NCBI GenBank assembly: GCA_015501605.1
Contig: JADNRZ010000008.1
Span: forward strand, 930,001-994,000
Length of the DNA stretch: 64,000 nucleotides
DNA from: Panaeolus papilionaceus
Taxonomy: Eukaryota > Basidiomycota > Agaricomycetes > Agaricales
Direction: 5' to 3'
Part shown: positions 49,608 to 61,040 of the stretch, piece after piece
How the letters are laid out: each line of letters starts with the position of its first letter
How positions within the stretch are numbered: the stretch's first letter is position 1
The notes under the pieces: generated by a model
What the model was told of the DNA's origin: nothing
The model's input: the letters and a program-made list of their open reading frames with translations, nothing else
Databases searched by the model: none
Program-made: the position numbers and the translations under genes

Positions 49608-52600
49608 TCTAACTGTAATTTGCGAAGCTCTTCCTTACAGTTCTTTACCCAAGCCAATTACATTCAATGATTCCTAATGCTGATGTGATCCGAGATTTGA
49701 TCGATTGATCCGTCGAATGATCTTTGACTGATGCCCTCTGATTAATGATTCTTGAGGCCTGAGGCTGATGACCGACTCTTACGCCCTTCAGCTCATTCCG
49801 ACATATTCACTCCAGCTTTGAGAGAGATATAAGTCTCAACAATGTTGTTTAAACAGCACATTACGTGTATCCAAAAGAAGAATTTAAAACATTGAAGGCT
49901 TCCTCTCAAATCTTTCTCTTCAACCCTCAAGACGTTCGAGAAGTCATTCGAAAGTCCTCTTAACTCGGAGGACTGCCAGTCACAGGTAACACCATGTTTC
50001 ATGGGTCAACAACAATTATCGCATGCTCTAAGCACGCGCATAAACACACGATACTGCTTGATCATACTTACGTGCATCGTGTCCCACAACACTAGGATTC
50101 TATAAGACTCAGTGGTAGCGCTGTAGATAGATCCCTACACGGTATCCAAGCTTTAACACGAGCTGGTATATCTTGGCCCGCCCGAGTACCGAAGGCAGAG
50201 TTGGTTTGGTTGTGAGGATTTTGTTTAGATCTGAGATTGAAATCCAACCTAACGGCGACTTGGTTCAGTTTACAGTGGAACAGTTGGCTCTCGACTGAGA
50301 ATCTCTCGCAGCCTATTGGATGCAATCTCAGACACATGTGTTCTTCAGAATTCGGTCAGAATTTAGGGTAAAGGGCAGAGTATCAGAATGAAGCTCAAAG
50401 CCCACCGATTTCCCCACTTCAAACTGGTACATGATATTGTGCTTGTCTATGCGTGCCGTCATAGATCAATCAAATACATTATACACCGAATAAACAAATC
50501 TATAGAACGTCCCTGGATTGTTTTCAATTAGATGGGTGTTTCTAGTTCACATAAGGAATTCGAGGATAGGTGTTGACGTACAGGGGTAAATAGGCATCAC
50601 GTAACCAACAACTGACCATAAACATGAGTCTCGCATGTAACTTACGTATTAGCATATATACATTGCCCTAATTGTTTCAAGTCTACCTCCATGTAATGGA
50701 TTTGAAGCCTCGGCTTACGATCACTCTCCCAAGCTCCACATATCCGAAGATCAGGTGAGCATCTGGAATTGAAATAAATTCAGCAGAAATTGATGTAGAG
50801 AGTATTGGACTGTCAAACGGCATCGCATCGAAATGACTTGACCCTGTTTTGGGGTACGCACAAATGCGAAGTAGAAGTTATTTACAGAACGAACACAATA
50901 AATGATAGCAGCACTTGAAAAATCTACCTCTCCAGGTAAATTTGAATGCACTGTATGTAACCACAAGAATCTCGGTTGTGTATATCAATAAAGTAAGCTC
51001 CAGTATTCACAGGAACATCCAGCTGCAAGTAACTGGACGCGAACACGAACAAGATTGTACGCCGAGTCCTTTTTAGTTGCACGGGAACAACAAAACCATC
51101 ATGTGCTTTCACAAGCCCTGATGTGGATGATCACCAGCTGGAAACTATGGAATATTGGACCACCAACAAAGTAAGCGGGTAGGAAACCGTGGACCCCTTG
51201 GCTATTGTAATTGTTTAACGGGTAAGTATTTCTAGAATAAAGCTCAAGCCCAGGTCACTGTGACCGACGGGAGGGCGTTTACTATCCATAATTTTATTCT
51301 AGAAGGTGTCAGTGATCTGCCTGGGTTCTTGGCCAAATGGCGCCTCATAGCGCAGATGATCAAGCTCAGGTCCCCGTCTTTCTTCAGGCTTTCACCGCCA
51401 TTCGTCATTTTCTGCTTGACATGCCCTGACAAACGAGATTTGGTCCCTCCTTTTATTTCTGAATCTGCGCGATACGCTTCACAATCTAACTTCGGAAGCC
51501 GTGCGCCATAGTCGATCCCGGAATTACTAGTTGTGAGCCATACCGAATGTTACTACCACCGAGACTAAAGCGATAAAGCCCAAGGTAATATCCCGGCGGC
51601 CTACTCGGCTCATTTGGAGCATATATTATTTTATGGCAGATCATGATCAAGGGCATATATATACCTGGGCCCCTGAACTAAGACCGGAAATTCAATTGAG
51701 AGTTGACAAAAAATATCGGGATGTCGTACTTTTCGCCTGGACTTCGTAGTGTGCTTGATGTCAGTTCCTACATATCACCCTACTTTACAGCTAATTGCAG
51801 AACGATCGGCCACCCCAGACAGAGTCACATCTGTGACTTACGTTGATGGCCGTCGCGTATCACTCCGGCTTTCGAGTCGGCGAGGACAGTCCACCTGTCT
51901 CGTTGCTCATTACATATGGTGATTCCTCCCGAAACTTCACAAAAGTGCACAGCGACGTCAGTTTATGGTATAGGAAACAATTTATGTCTTAAATGAGGAC
52001 AGAGCACTGCTTCAAACGTCTGCGCTGGGTGCGTGCATGATACGCTCGGGTGGAAATTGCATCAAATTTGATTGGATCTAGCTAATTTTTGAGGTCCGAA
52101 TGTCACAATGTAGGAGCGTGACGGCCTATCGTTCTGCGAGTCAATATCACGGGCACAGACTTAGGCTCGGTCCTACCGGACTCGGTGTTACTATAAGCTG
52201 AGAACAAAAACAAAGGCGAATATATGATCGGCAAACAACGATGCACGCCAGTCGCGGACATAAAACAAGCCCGCGAAGATATGTTCTACGTCTATCAGCG
52301 ATTCATGGACGTCTCGGTGACAACCACACATTATTATTACGGGTCGTTGATGAACACCGGTTTTCTACCGGAGGTGTGAATTGCAACCGATTAGTTGTTC
52401 TACACTTCATACTTCTCGGTTGGCGTGTCTGTCCTAGTTGAAAGGACAAAGACAAGATATGACTGATTAATTCATTCTTATCAGTGACGTTGATTGATCA
52501 CTTTTCGAATGAAGTACTCCTAAAACATCCAGGATTGTGCGACTCGAAGTGCCTGACAAATGGTCAAAAGGATGATTCTTCTTTACATAACCCTAACTTT

Positions 52601-53286
52601 CCTATTAAGACGGATCATCGGTACATACACTCATCTCACGTATGATGTTCTGATGAACAAACACTTCTGTTCTGACTTCGGGGACGTGACGCGATTTCCC
52701 GCGCCTAAGCCGAACCGAGCAAGCGCTTAATTGAGGGCTATTTTTCCCACCACCAGCCCAGGAACTTTGACACAAGCCTTTGAAACTGCATTGCGCCTAC
52801 AATTAAAGATGCCGAAACTGTCTGCTTTGAATTTTGACTCCCGCGATGGGCCACTGGTACGTTATAGGAATGGCATGGAAAACAAGCATCATCGATGAAT
52901 TCAGAGGGCAGACACGATGAATGCATATGATACCAACGGGGTGAGATCTTTATGGCCTTCATACAGGCAATCTTGCCTTTTGAATTTTTGCAAGTGGACA
53001 TGTAGACTCATATAGTTTTCCTTTCTCACAAGTCAGGCACAATTGGTGTGGATGTAAGTTTATTTTTTGGACTTCAATGTTCAGAAAGTACCGCCCGGAT
53101 CCTGCTTCGGCTTTAGGGTTAGTACGTATGTTGTACGACGTTTCGTTTATGACTGCCTCGAAACTTTATATTGGATAATAGAGGTAGATACATGCATGGG
53201 CCGTCGCGATCGATCATTTTTGGGTAGCAAGCAGTACATACATGAGTACACGGTTACAGTTTAAGCTGAGATCCAACACCCCGCCA
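49608..53286. other. 3.7-kb spacer at the centre of the membrane cluster
   Basis: The intact copies on both sides read toward this spacer. No intact gene is supported. Weak coding-like scraps occur on the minus strand near 49.9 kb (CDWQSSELRGLSNDFSNVL) and 50.9-51.1 kb, with no family match. No clear remnant of the membrane family was found by eye. No transposon ends or RNA genes were found. Confidence 0.4.
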
Positions 53287-53845
53287 TTAAACACATTGAG
53301 TCGTCTCCCGCTTAGGTGTTGGTATCTGTTTTATTTTTTGTTTACGAGGAAGGTTAACGTTTGTGCAAGATATGATGATCATGGAAATGAGTATTTCGAC
53401 ATCTGCAGAGGATAGAACTGTCGAAGTGATAAGTGAAGAGTGGAGAGTTTGATATGCAATCTGAGAGCCAGCCCACATAAATCGGACCACGAGCAGCAAT
53501 TGAAGAGCCATCTGGCACTAGTGATTGTGGAGGTTGTCCAATGAGTAAAAAGTATAACGAGACGGGCCATGCTTGTCTTCAATGGAGTAGGCGTCCAAAA
53601 TCGGTGTGCCAAATTTTTGCGTGATTTACGATTCCACGAAAGGAGTGTCAATGTGGATGTGTGTTGTGAGGACATAGACAAGGAGGGTGGGTATTGAGTA
53701 AAGGTAATTGTAGGAGGAGGTGCACATGTCCGATGCGAATGATAATGAGGAGAGGATGCGTGGTGAGAACCAATGTTTCCCCTGACTGTTGGTGGTATCC
53801 AGCTCTGGAACAGCTACAGTGAGCAGAGATGCAGGAGACCTTCAT
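53287..53845 (-). pseudogene. copy E: frameshifted relic of the paired-unit membrane family
   Basis: In shifting frames the strand matches copy F. It starts with ASLLTVAVPELDTT and RILSSLSFAS (N-terminus and first helix start), then jumps to YSIPTLLVYVLTTHIHI, which matches the second helix of F's second unit. It continues TLLSWNRKSRK, KTSMARLVIL and, after another frame change, STVLSSADVEILISMIII and KREMSR-like tail residues. About one repeat unit is missing, and at least two frame changes break the gene. The ATG at 53845 is out of frame with the homologous N-terminus. It is a pseudogene, closest to F, about 330 nt downstream of F's stop. Confidence 0.8.
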
Positions 53846-53900
53846 GCGAAGAAAGAAAGCAACATTCGACGTGAGGGAAGGATCTTAGCTAGTTGTCTTG

Positions 53901-53910
53901 CTTAAATACT
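53901..53910 (-). promoter_or_regulatory. TATA-like element upstream of copy E
   Basis: On the minus strand AGTATTTAAG lies about 56-65 nt before the E start region. The same decamer occurs upstream of F, with nearby similar sequence (GTCG..TGC..CGCAT), so the upstream region was duplicated with the gene. Confidence 0.4.
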
Positions 53911-54176
53911 GATAGTTGACGTCGCTGCGCATTTTGACCTTGCGAGTTGACGAAGCATGCAGTGAGGGTCTGGGTTCAAGCTCAAGGTTGTGTGGGTCGT
54001 TCGGCCAATCTGGGTGGTGTTTTATTCTGACTGCAATTCTATCCAAGGAATATTATGTGATTTTATTCCCATACTTTTTTTTTGACTTTGATCAATGACA
54101 ACGCTTTTCTTTTCTTACACAATTTTACATTTATAGTTTTATGATAATACAAGCGATCTATATCTAGAATCGCGCA

Positions 54177-55325
54177 TTAGACGCTTCGAGACATCTCCCG
54201 CTTCAATGCGGGGATCTGCGCTGTCCTTTGTGCACGAGGAAGATTTTTGTACGATATAACAGTCATACAAACGAGTATAATGGCCTCGATAGATGATAGA
54301 ATGGTCACTACTATCAGTGAGAGTGGTGGATATCTTGAACAACTCGAGGACCAGCCCTCCAAAAAGCATACCAAACCCCATGAGCGACGATTTAACAAAA
54401 CTCTCGCACCATTTGCCGCAGAGAGAATCCACAATGTGCTGAGGACAACGAGACGAGCAATGCCTGCTTTGGAGGGAATCGGTGTCCAAATTTTGGGCGT
54501 CACATGGCTTGATTCGCGATTCCAGGAGAGGAGGGTCGAGGTTTGGATGTAAGTTGTAGAAATGTAGGCGAGAAGAATGGGTATTGTATAGATATAGACC
54601 GTGGAGTCGGTCCCTTTATATAATGCCCATAGGGTATATAGGAATGCAAAGATGAAAGGAGGCAGCGAGATGCCAAAGGACGCAAAGGTCAAAGGGATGA
54701 GGGAATATGTCCTGTGATGGGAGCGAGGATCGTCATTCGATGATCCGCTCGCGGTTGATTCCTCTGGGGAACCGTCACTGAAGTCTGCTTTGAGGAGTAT
54801 CACAGAGATTGCTCCTAAGAGGAGAACCTCGATCGATGAGAATATCGTCGTTAGCAGGAAGGTGGCCAGCATCTTCTGCACGCATGCATGCTGTGCTCCC
54901 GGAGTACTACGATAACAGAGCTCCCCTTCTTGCTTTCCTCGCATCATCACGGCCATTCCACACATAGCTGCATTCAAAAGCCACGTAATCTGAAGAAAGG
55001 AAGCGTAAATGACAATTATTGCTCGAATTTGGCTGCGGAATTGGAGAGGCTGGTATGAATTTTGACGCCAGACCGTCGAGAAGGTGTGGACAACCCCAAC
55101 ATGAAACGGGAGAATCAAAACGAACGCGCAGATACTTGGTATCGTGTAAAGATAGGAAATGGGCGAGTTGATGATGCCGAAAATGTAGGGCGGTATTGAG
55201 ACTGCGATCGATGCGAATGATAATAATGAAAGCAAACGGGGCAAACGACCCTGACTAGGGGCGGTATCCTGTTCTGGTACGACGGTGAGCACAGACGCCG
55301 TGTCTTCTGCGCCAATAATAATCAT
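54177..55325 (-). CDS. copy F: eight-helix membrane protein, paired four-helix units
   Basis: A single exon codes 382 residues from a true ATG (MIIIGAEDTASVLTVV). Unit 1 (about 30-195) has LLSFASIAVSIPPYIFG, YTIPSICAFVLILPFHVG, FLQITWLLNAAMCGM and FSSIEVLLLGAISVILL. After a polar Ser/Asp linker, unit 2 (about 215-365) repeats this as LTFASFGISLPPFIFAF, YTIPILLAYISTTYIQT, STLWILSAANGARVL and LSSIEAIILVCMTVI. Each unit has a Cys pair before its last helix, and each last helix has an SSIE motif. The tail is basic (KREMSRSV). There is no recognised family or enzyme motif. The upstream TATA-like element is shared with pseudogene E. Confidence 0.85.
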   Translation of the reverse strand: MIIIGAEDTASVLTVVPEQDTAPSQGRLPRLLSLLSFASIAVSIPPYIFGIINSPISYLYTIPSICAFVLILPFHVGVVHTFSTVWRQNSYQPLQFRSQIRAIIVIYASFLQITWLLNAAMCGMAVMMRGKQEGELCYRSTPGAQHACVQKMLATFLLTTIFSSIEVLLLGAISVILLKADFSDGSPEESTASGSSNDDPRSHHRTYSLIPLTFASFGISLPPFIFAFLYTLWALYKGTDSTVYIYTIPILLAYISTTYIQTSTLLSWNRESSHVTPKIWTPIPSKAGIARLVVLSTLWILSAANGARVLLNRRSWGLVCFLEGWSSSCSRYPPLSLIVVTILSSIEAIILVCMTVISYKNLPRAQRTAQIPALKREMSRSV

Positions 55326-55795
55326 ACTGAAGATCTAGAGCTAGAAGGCTCGCAAGGTAAATGCAGAAATGCCCCCTCGAGTGTTGAGGTTCTGCTTAAA
55401 TACTTTGCGTCGGTTGCTACGCATCTTATTGGTTGGTGGATTGTGATATCAGGGTAAGACCTTCATAGAGGCACTATAGCCAGTATGTGCCAGTCGGATG
55501 AATGTTATCCGATTCCATGTCCACGATGTTCATTGACCTTTCCTACCCTTGTGGCCTGCGATCACGAGTCTTTGCAACCCGGAAAACCTGCTACCGTCGT
55601 CTGAACACTCTCTTCCTTAGCATTTCAGAATGATTTACTAGAGACTTCGATACACGCACAATAAATTACATTGAATAAAATAATATTCCTTGCTCGAAGT
55701 ACGAATGTACAGTGGTACCAAACGAAGGTGATATAAATCGAAATCACAAATGAATGTGCTGAGAAAAAAATGTCCATGTTAGAAAAAGGTGGTAG
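55326..55795. other. intergenic between copies F and G
   Basis: This holds the F promoter and the 3' flank of G. No second four-helix unit of G is present here. Confidence 0.5.
55395..55404 (-). promoter_or_regulatory. TATA-like element upstream of copy F
   Basis: AGTATTTAAG on the minus strand is about 70-80 nt before the F ATG. The same decamer is found upstream of pseudogene E. Confidence 0.4.
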
Positions 55796-56536
55796 TCAAG
55801 GACTCGTAGCCCAGAACGGTGATTTTTCCTCCCTCAATGAAACGATATGTAGCGATGCGCGTTTCCTCTCGAGCGCATCCGAGTCCCTTTTGGCGCTGGG
55901 ATTCGAGTTCCACGTGATGAACCAACCCGAAATGATGCCCAGGAGAATAACCTCGATTGACGTCAAAATTGCCGATATCGTAGAGATAACGATGAACCTT
56001 TGCAAGCATGCACTCGAGTCGTTCTGAGCGCCTGTGGCACCTCGAGCCCAACCCGAACAAGACCCTCTCTCTGAATTGCCGACATCCTTCCCACTCCTGC
56101 TGGCGACAACTGCAACACCAGCCATCACCCCCGGAAAAATCCATACAAGGTGAAGAAAGCCAAGGTACGAAAGTACCATCACCCGCTCGGCATTCCGAAA
56201 TCGAAATATGCTACATGACTTTCGACGCTTGGCGTGCCATATGCCGTAGATTGCCGCGACGTGAAACGGGACGGAGGAGAATGATGCGATGATGCTTGGT
56301 AGGGCATGTCGATAGGTGCCGGTGAGGGAGATGGTGATAAGTGCGAAGATGTAGGCGAGGAGCGAGGTGGCTAGGGATGCGAGGATTAGAAATGTGAGGA
56401 AGTGGGAAGGGGGTTGGGTTGTTTCTTGATTATCAGGTGGTTCGAAGTGGTCAACCAGATGGGCGTCGGGGGTGGCTGAGAGGAGGGGCGTTGTACATGC
56501 GTCGGGGTCATAGATGACACTAGTGCTACAAGTCAT
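55796..56536 (-). CDS. copy G: single four-helix-unit member of the membrane family
   Basis: A single exon codes 246 residues from ATG 56536; the frame extends to a GTG at 56551. A polar N-terminus of about 48 residues is followed by one four-helix unit: TFLILASLATSLLAYIFALI, ALPSIIASFSSVPFHVAAI, GFLHLVWIFPGVMAGVAVV, a Cys loop (GSCSGWARG...SACLQRF) and TSIEVILLGIISGWFITW. It then ends in a charged tail. Order, Cys pair and the SIE helix match unit 1 of B, D and F. The second unit is absent and no frameshift explains its loss nearby. It may be an ancestral-like half or a shortened copy, and would have to dimerise to mimic the others. Confidence 0.75.
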   Translation of the reverse strand: MTCSTSVIYDPDACTTPLLSATPDAHLVDHFEPPDNQETTQPPSHFLTFLILASLATSLLAYIFALITISLTGTYRHALPSIIASFSSVPFHVAAIYGIWHAKRRKSCSIFRFRNAERVMVLSYLGFLHLVWIFPGVMAGVAVVASRSGKDVGNSERGSCSGWARGATGAQNDSSACLQRFIVISTISAILTSIEVILLGIISGWFITWNSNPSAKRDSDALERKRASLHIVSLREEKSPFWATSP

Positions 56537-59500
56537 GATGATGACCTTCACGTTGTCGAGCCGACTATAAGTACATACGGAGGCTGACTTGGAATGCGCG
56601 AGTCAGAGACAGGACGAGTTGAAAAAGAAAGAAATATAGTACGAAAACGAAAAACTTAAGAGAAGGTCTAGAGACCTCCAAATCCACAACTTTATTTCTT
56701 CTTGCTGCTGCGCATCCTACTTGTCGACCCGACCCTTGATTCTGCGTGAGAGATGCCTGTTGGAGTTTAGCATTAACTTGAAACACCGCGCTACCCACAT
56801 CTTATGATGCTCAGCCCCCAGACACTGCCTGACTACGACATCCACTCTGTTGCGTCGGGTTGGGAGCTGATATGCATCCGAGATGCCTTTCCGGTGCGTG
56901 CGCGAGATAAGTACACGATAGAGCAATGAAAAACTTGAAGTGAGTGCGGAGGACAGCTGATATTGCACTAGTCCATACTCGTTCCTCGATCTCGAAGGGT
57001 GGCAAAGGAGGGTAAGAATGGTGTACATAGGTGCATATTGACAGAGATGATATGCGGAAGACATCCATCATTAATTTGCCACATCGATATCATGCATGCT
57101 CTTTATCTGAATCATAGTCCTCATCACTGATCAACCCTTCCGTTTCGACATGCATAATGGGCGCTAGCACTAGCCAAGATGGGATCGTCCGAGAAGAATT
57201 GCAGAACACCCTGCGCCAACCCCCCGCCTTGGCTTTCTTATAGGGAACGTGACGCCGACAAATTGACCCCAAGGGCGCCCATCAGCGACACTTTGATTGG
57301 CGATCGGTCCTGTTGGGGCGTTCTAACTTGAGCTCGAATTGAATACATACTGGCTAGATTCAGAGGAAGGATCATTAATATATTGGGTGGCTTTCCGTAG
57401 CATTTAGGATTCTAGATAAAATTCCAGAGCTGTAAGCGAGCGGACTCCGAATATTTACTATTTAGCACTCTAAACCACAGGACACAACGAAACGAATTTG
57501 ATGAGGATGGAGCTCATAGCAGGGAGAATGCCAAAAGTGGTCGAGGGCCATCAAGGATCTACCTTTTTCATACGCGAAAACAGTCTGAAATGTAGTTTTC
57601 AACTTAGAGGAGGGGTCCTGACCCCTTCAACAGACTAAAATCTGCAAGTTGGTATATTTGCTCCACTCCTCCCCATGAAGGCTGCAGCATCTCGGCAAAC
57701 GTCAAGTTTGAACGTTTTTGGACGTTTAGAATCAATATCTAGGATCCTAAACGCTATGGAAAGCCATCCATTACCCACATTGATTCTGAGCGGGAAGGAC
57801 CGCTGGGTACTTCATTTCAACGTGAAGTACTTCGATGATCATGGAAGTCGGTACTGCTTATGTGCATACATATCACCTGTCGCGGTTGTGCTGTTCAGCA
57901 ACGGGGGAGCTTTCGATTGCGCGGTTATGGAAGTGTTGAAATGTGATGTTGATTTTTTTAATTTTTAATTTTTTGCCGATTTTTTGTAGTTGGTGCTAAT
58001 AACGCTCGTGACTCGGAGGTAGTATGAGCGCGTTGCGATGCATGCGCATACGCGTCGGGACCCGAGCTCATGTTTACAATAACGTATGTCAAGTATCGGT
58101 TACCTTACGCGCGTCCGCTGTTCAGCGTGCAGCCTTTAAATCTGACACCCGTTGAACGTTTCCCGCTTAGGCTTACTATCAAAACTGTATTTTGATTCAT
58201 GTTCATAGAGGTTAAAGTCAAAACCCAAGATGCAACTCTAACTCAACTCTAACACTGGCAATATGTTTCATCTGTTGCTCTCAAATGACAGTATCGAGTG
58301 CGGTGTCCATGTCATCGACGGTTCAGAGACGTATATAAGCAAGTTAAATCTTGAATGCACCGTACGATTCGACGTCGGTCGACATCGAGACAGACGTCCA
58401 GCCTCGAGTCTGAATTAGATTCGACCGGGCGTGTCTATCGTTTGCAAAGGTATTTAAAAAGGCATAGCCGGTACTGAATGCGATTCAATGATTGGTAGTA
58501 TTCAGATTAAAGTCGATTGACTCGTATCGATATCTACATCGACGTGCTTCCAATACATTGCAATCTTCAAAGCTTCAACCTGTAAAAGTTGTGGCATATT
58601 CTTACAAGCCATGTAGTATCATGTTCACTTGTCAAGGCCGCCCTCAGCCGCCGGCGTTAGCCTGCGTGAGTGGGCATGTAATGTCGTCGACATCCTGACG
58701 CGAGCGAGCAGAGAAGCGAAGCGAGTTGAGAAACTGCTGAATCGGCGTTGATGTTCACGATAAGTAATAAGTAAGTGAAATAACTGATGAAGTTTGACGG
58801 TGAAAATAATGATAAATAATGTGTTTATCCGCTCGAACGAACGAACGAACGTTCGTGGATTGTTGGAATGTCCGTGGCAGGATAAGTAGGGAAGTAGGTA
58901 AGAAAGTAATAGAATGATTTGGGCGACCCGAAGATGTCAGTCATGGAAATGTGTCTGTGTGAGGCTTGGGTCATACCAGTCTGAGTGTAGCAACGAAAGG
59001 GCGTGGACGGGCCGCAGGTGAATGGAGCATTCGAGGGTTTGAATCACTTGCTTTTACTTACTTACATGCTGTTATCAGGCAAAGTGAAGTGAGGGTGGCT
59101 TACATTGCAGAGCTCCCGTCCGCCGAATGATCAAGGGATGGTGGTCAGGTACCGGATGACATTGAAGGGTCGACGTGAACTGAGATGTTATGATGGGGGT
59201 TCTGGGTGCGCTCGAGACTCGAAAGGTTCAAGGGAGTATACTTAGGAACCATCGATGGATAAAGGTTTTGTGGTAGATGTAGATGGTCAGTGACAAGAGT
59301 CAATCTACTGTATCGATAAATGCTCAAGTGAGTAAAGTAGATACTCTTCCAATAGAGGGGACAAAATGTGCCAAGGACAGGACAAGACAAGACAGGGTGG
59401 ACTGAATTCGAAAAATTGCAGTTGACCGTTGAGTGACTGACGGTGTGCGGTTGGACGGGTGCATTTGCTGGGTGAACGTTTCAACTGAATGGATAGAGAA

Positions 59501-61040
59501 AGAGAGATTCACGTATTTACTTTTTGGCTGGGTTGTTTGAAGACTGAAGTTTGATGCCGGAGTTCGGGAAAGGGGAATGTAATGAATTGTCATGTAATGA
59601 ATGAATGGATATGAAGGCACACCGTCCACACCAAGATAGGGCTGATTTCCTGGCCATGTGTCCTGCAGGATAATTGGTTCTTACTTATTGTGCGGCCTTG
59701 CTTACTTGTGAATGCACATCTATAGATGAATTGGATTGAAAGTGAACGTGTTCAAAGTAAAGGAAGAGACCGATCAGGGCAGAGGAGATCATGATCAGTC
59801 GAGTGCTGTCAGAACCCAAGAACAAGGGGCGAGCTGGTTCGGCATGGTCACGTCCAAACTCGGTCTCCCCTTCTCACCCTCTTAGCTTGGTCTTTCAACT
59901 GAGAAATAAAAGTGAATTGCTCGTTGTTGTAGATGACGATGATTTTATTTTTATTTTATAAGAATTATATAGATTATTTCTACTGCATTCCAAAGATCAG
60001 GCACAGGGAATCGAGTGAAATGTTGTGGCACGATCAAAGTGGTTCAGAAAAGTTGTGCCTGAGTGATTCCTGGTAATGACCGCTTCATTCCCACCCAAAC
60101 AGACTCCCTCATTCAACGCCCCTCCCCCTTCTCATCCTCAGTCCCACTACTTCCTTTCTAACCATTGTCGACCACCATTTCCCTTTTATTTCAAAAATAT
60201 TGACCATAGAGGCCTCAACTTCTCTCTTTTTTAATTCCAGGTCTGTCATTTGACGTGGCCGAATTGGCGTCCCTTATTCGGTCCCTGGGAGTTACACTGG
60301 ATTTCTCTTCTTCCTCAACCACCAGGTTGCAAGGCTGAAAAAAGGGTACTAGGTAATGTTTTTTTAATTTTATATCTTTGTTTTATTATTATTCTAATCA
60401 GTGAACTTGCAATTCGTTGTAAACGACCATTCTCTTCCGTTCTCGCATCAAAAACCGACGCAAACGAACAACCCTCTCTGCACTTGCCGTTATCAATGAT
60501 AGCCTGTCACTGAATTTCATTCTTCCCGACCCCACAGCTATTTCCCGACTTTGCCTCTTGTGTTCGGGTCTATCTTTCCATCCACCAAAACTAGGATACG
60601 AGAGAGTGGAGATATCTATCATATCGTATCGCCGAGCACAGGATAGGAATCAATAGGATTATAGGATTGAAGTGGACAGCAGTACCGGCAGGACAGGAAA
60701 CGATCGCTCACACCTTCCCACTCCATCATTCCTATTCTTTTCTTCTCCATTCAACACCTTCATACCCAGCCTACTCTACCTAAATACCCAACCCACCATT
60801 TCAAACTCTGGCTTACTCCTAGCCTATTACACAATTTCACCTGGTTCAACAACTAACTCGACCTAGGACGACTATTGACATTCATCCCAACCAAACAAGA
60901 CGACTAAAAAGCGCATCTGTCGGTTTTCCAGCGTCTGTCAAAAGTCATCGGGGATACAGCTACTTTAACCACCATTACCACACCCACCACACTACCACAT
61001 ACCATCACAACGAACGCTGCGCTGACGGACGAGCTTCGCA
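56537..61040. other. long intergenic stretch
   Basis: This contains the G promoter, about 3.5 kb with no supported gene, and then a pyrimidine-rich region of about 1 kb that is probably the promoter and leader of the gene at 61041. Open frames up to 115 codons (56717-57064, minus) have no domain. A CGAA microsatellite is noted separately. Confidence 0.45.
58834..58855. repeat. short CGAA microsatellite ending in a palindrome
   Basis: There are four CGAA units, then CGTTCG, so part of it can fold back on itself. It is too short for more to be said. Confidence 0.6.

Noticed and set aside
56537..56551. Upstream start for copy G
   Set aside because: The codon is GTG; the first ATG in frame is 56536.
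56717..57064. 115-codon minus-strand frame with basic tail resembling a ribosomal protein
   Set aside because: No match to a ribosomal protein I could name, no clear exon structure and other frames equally open.
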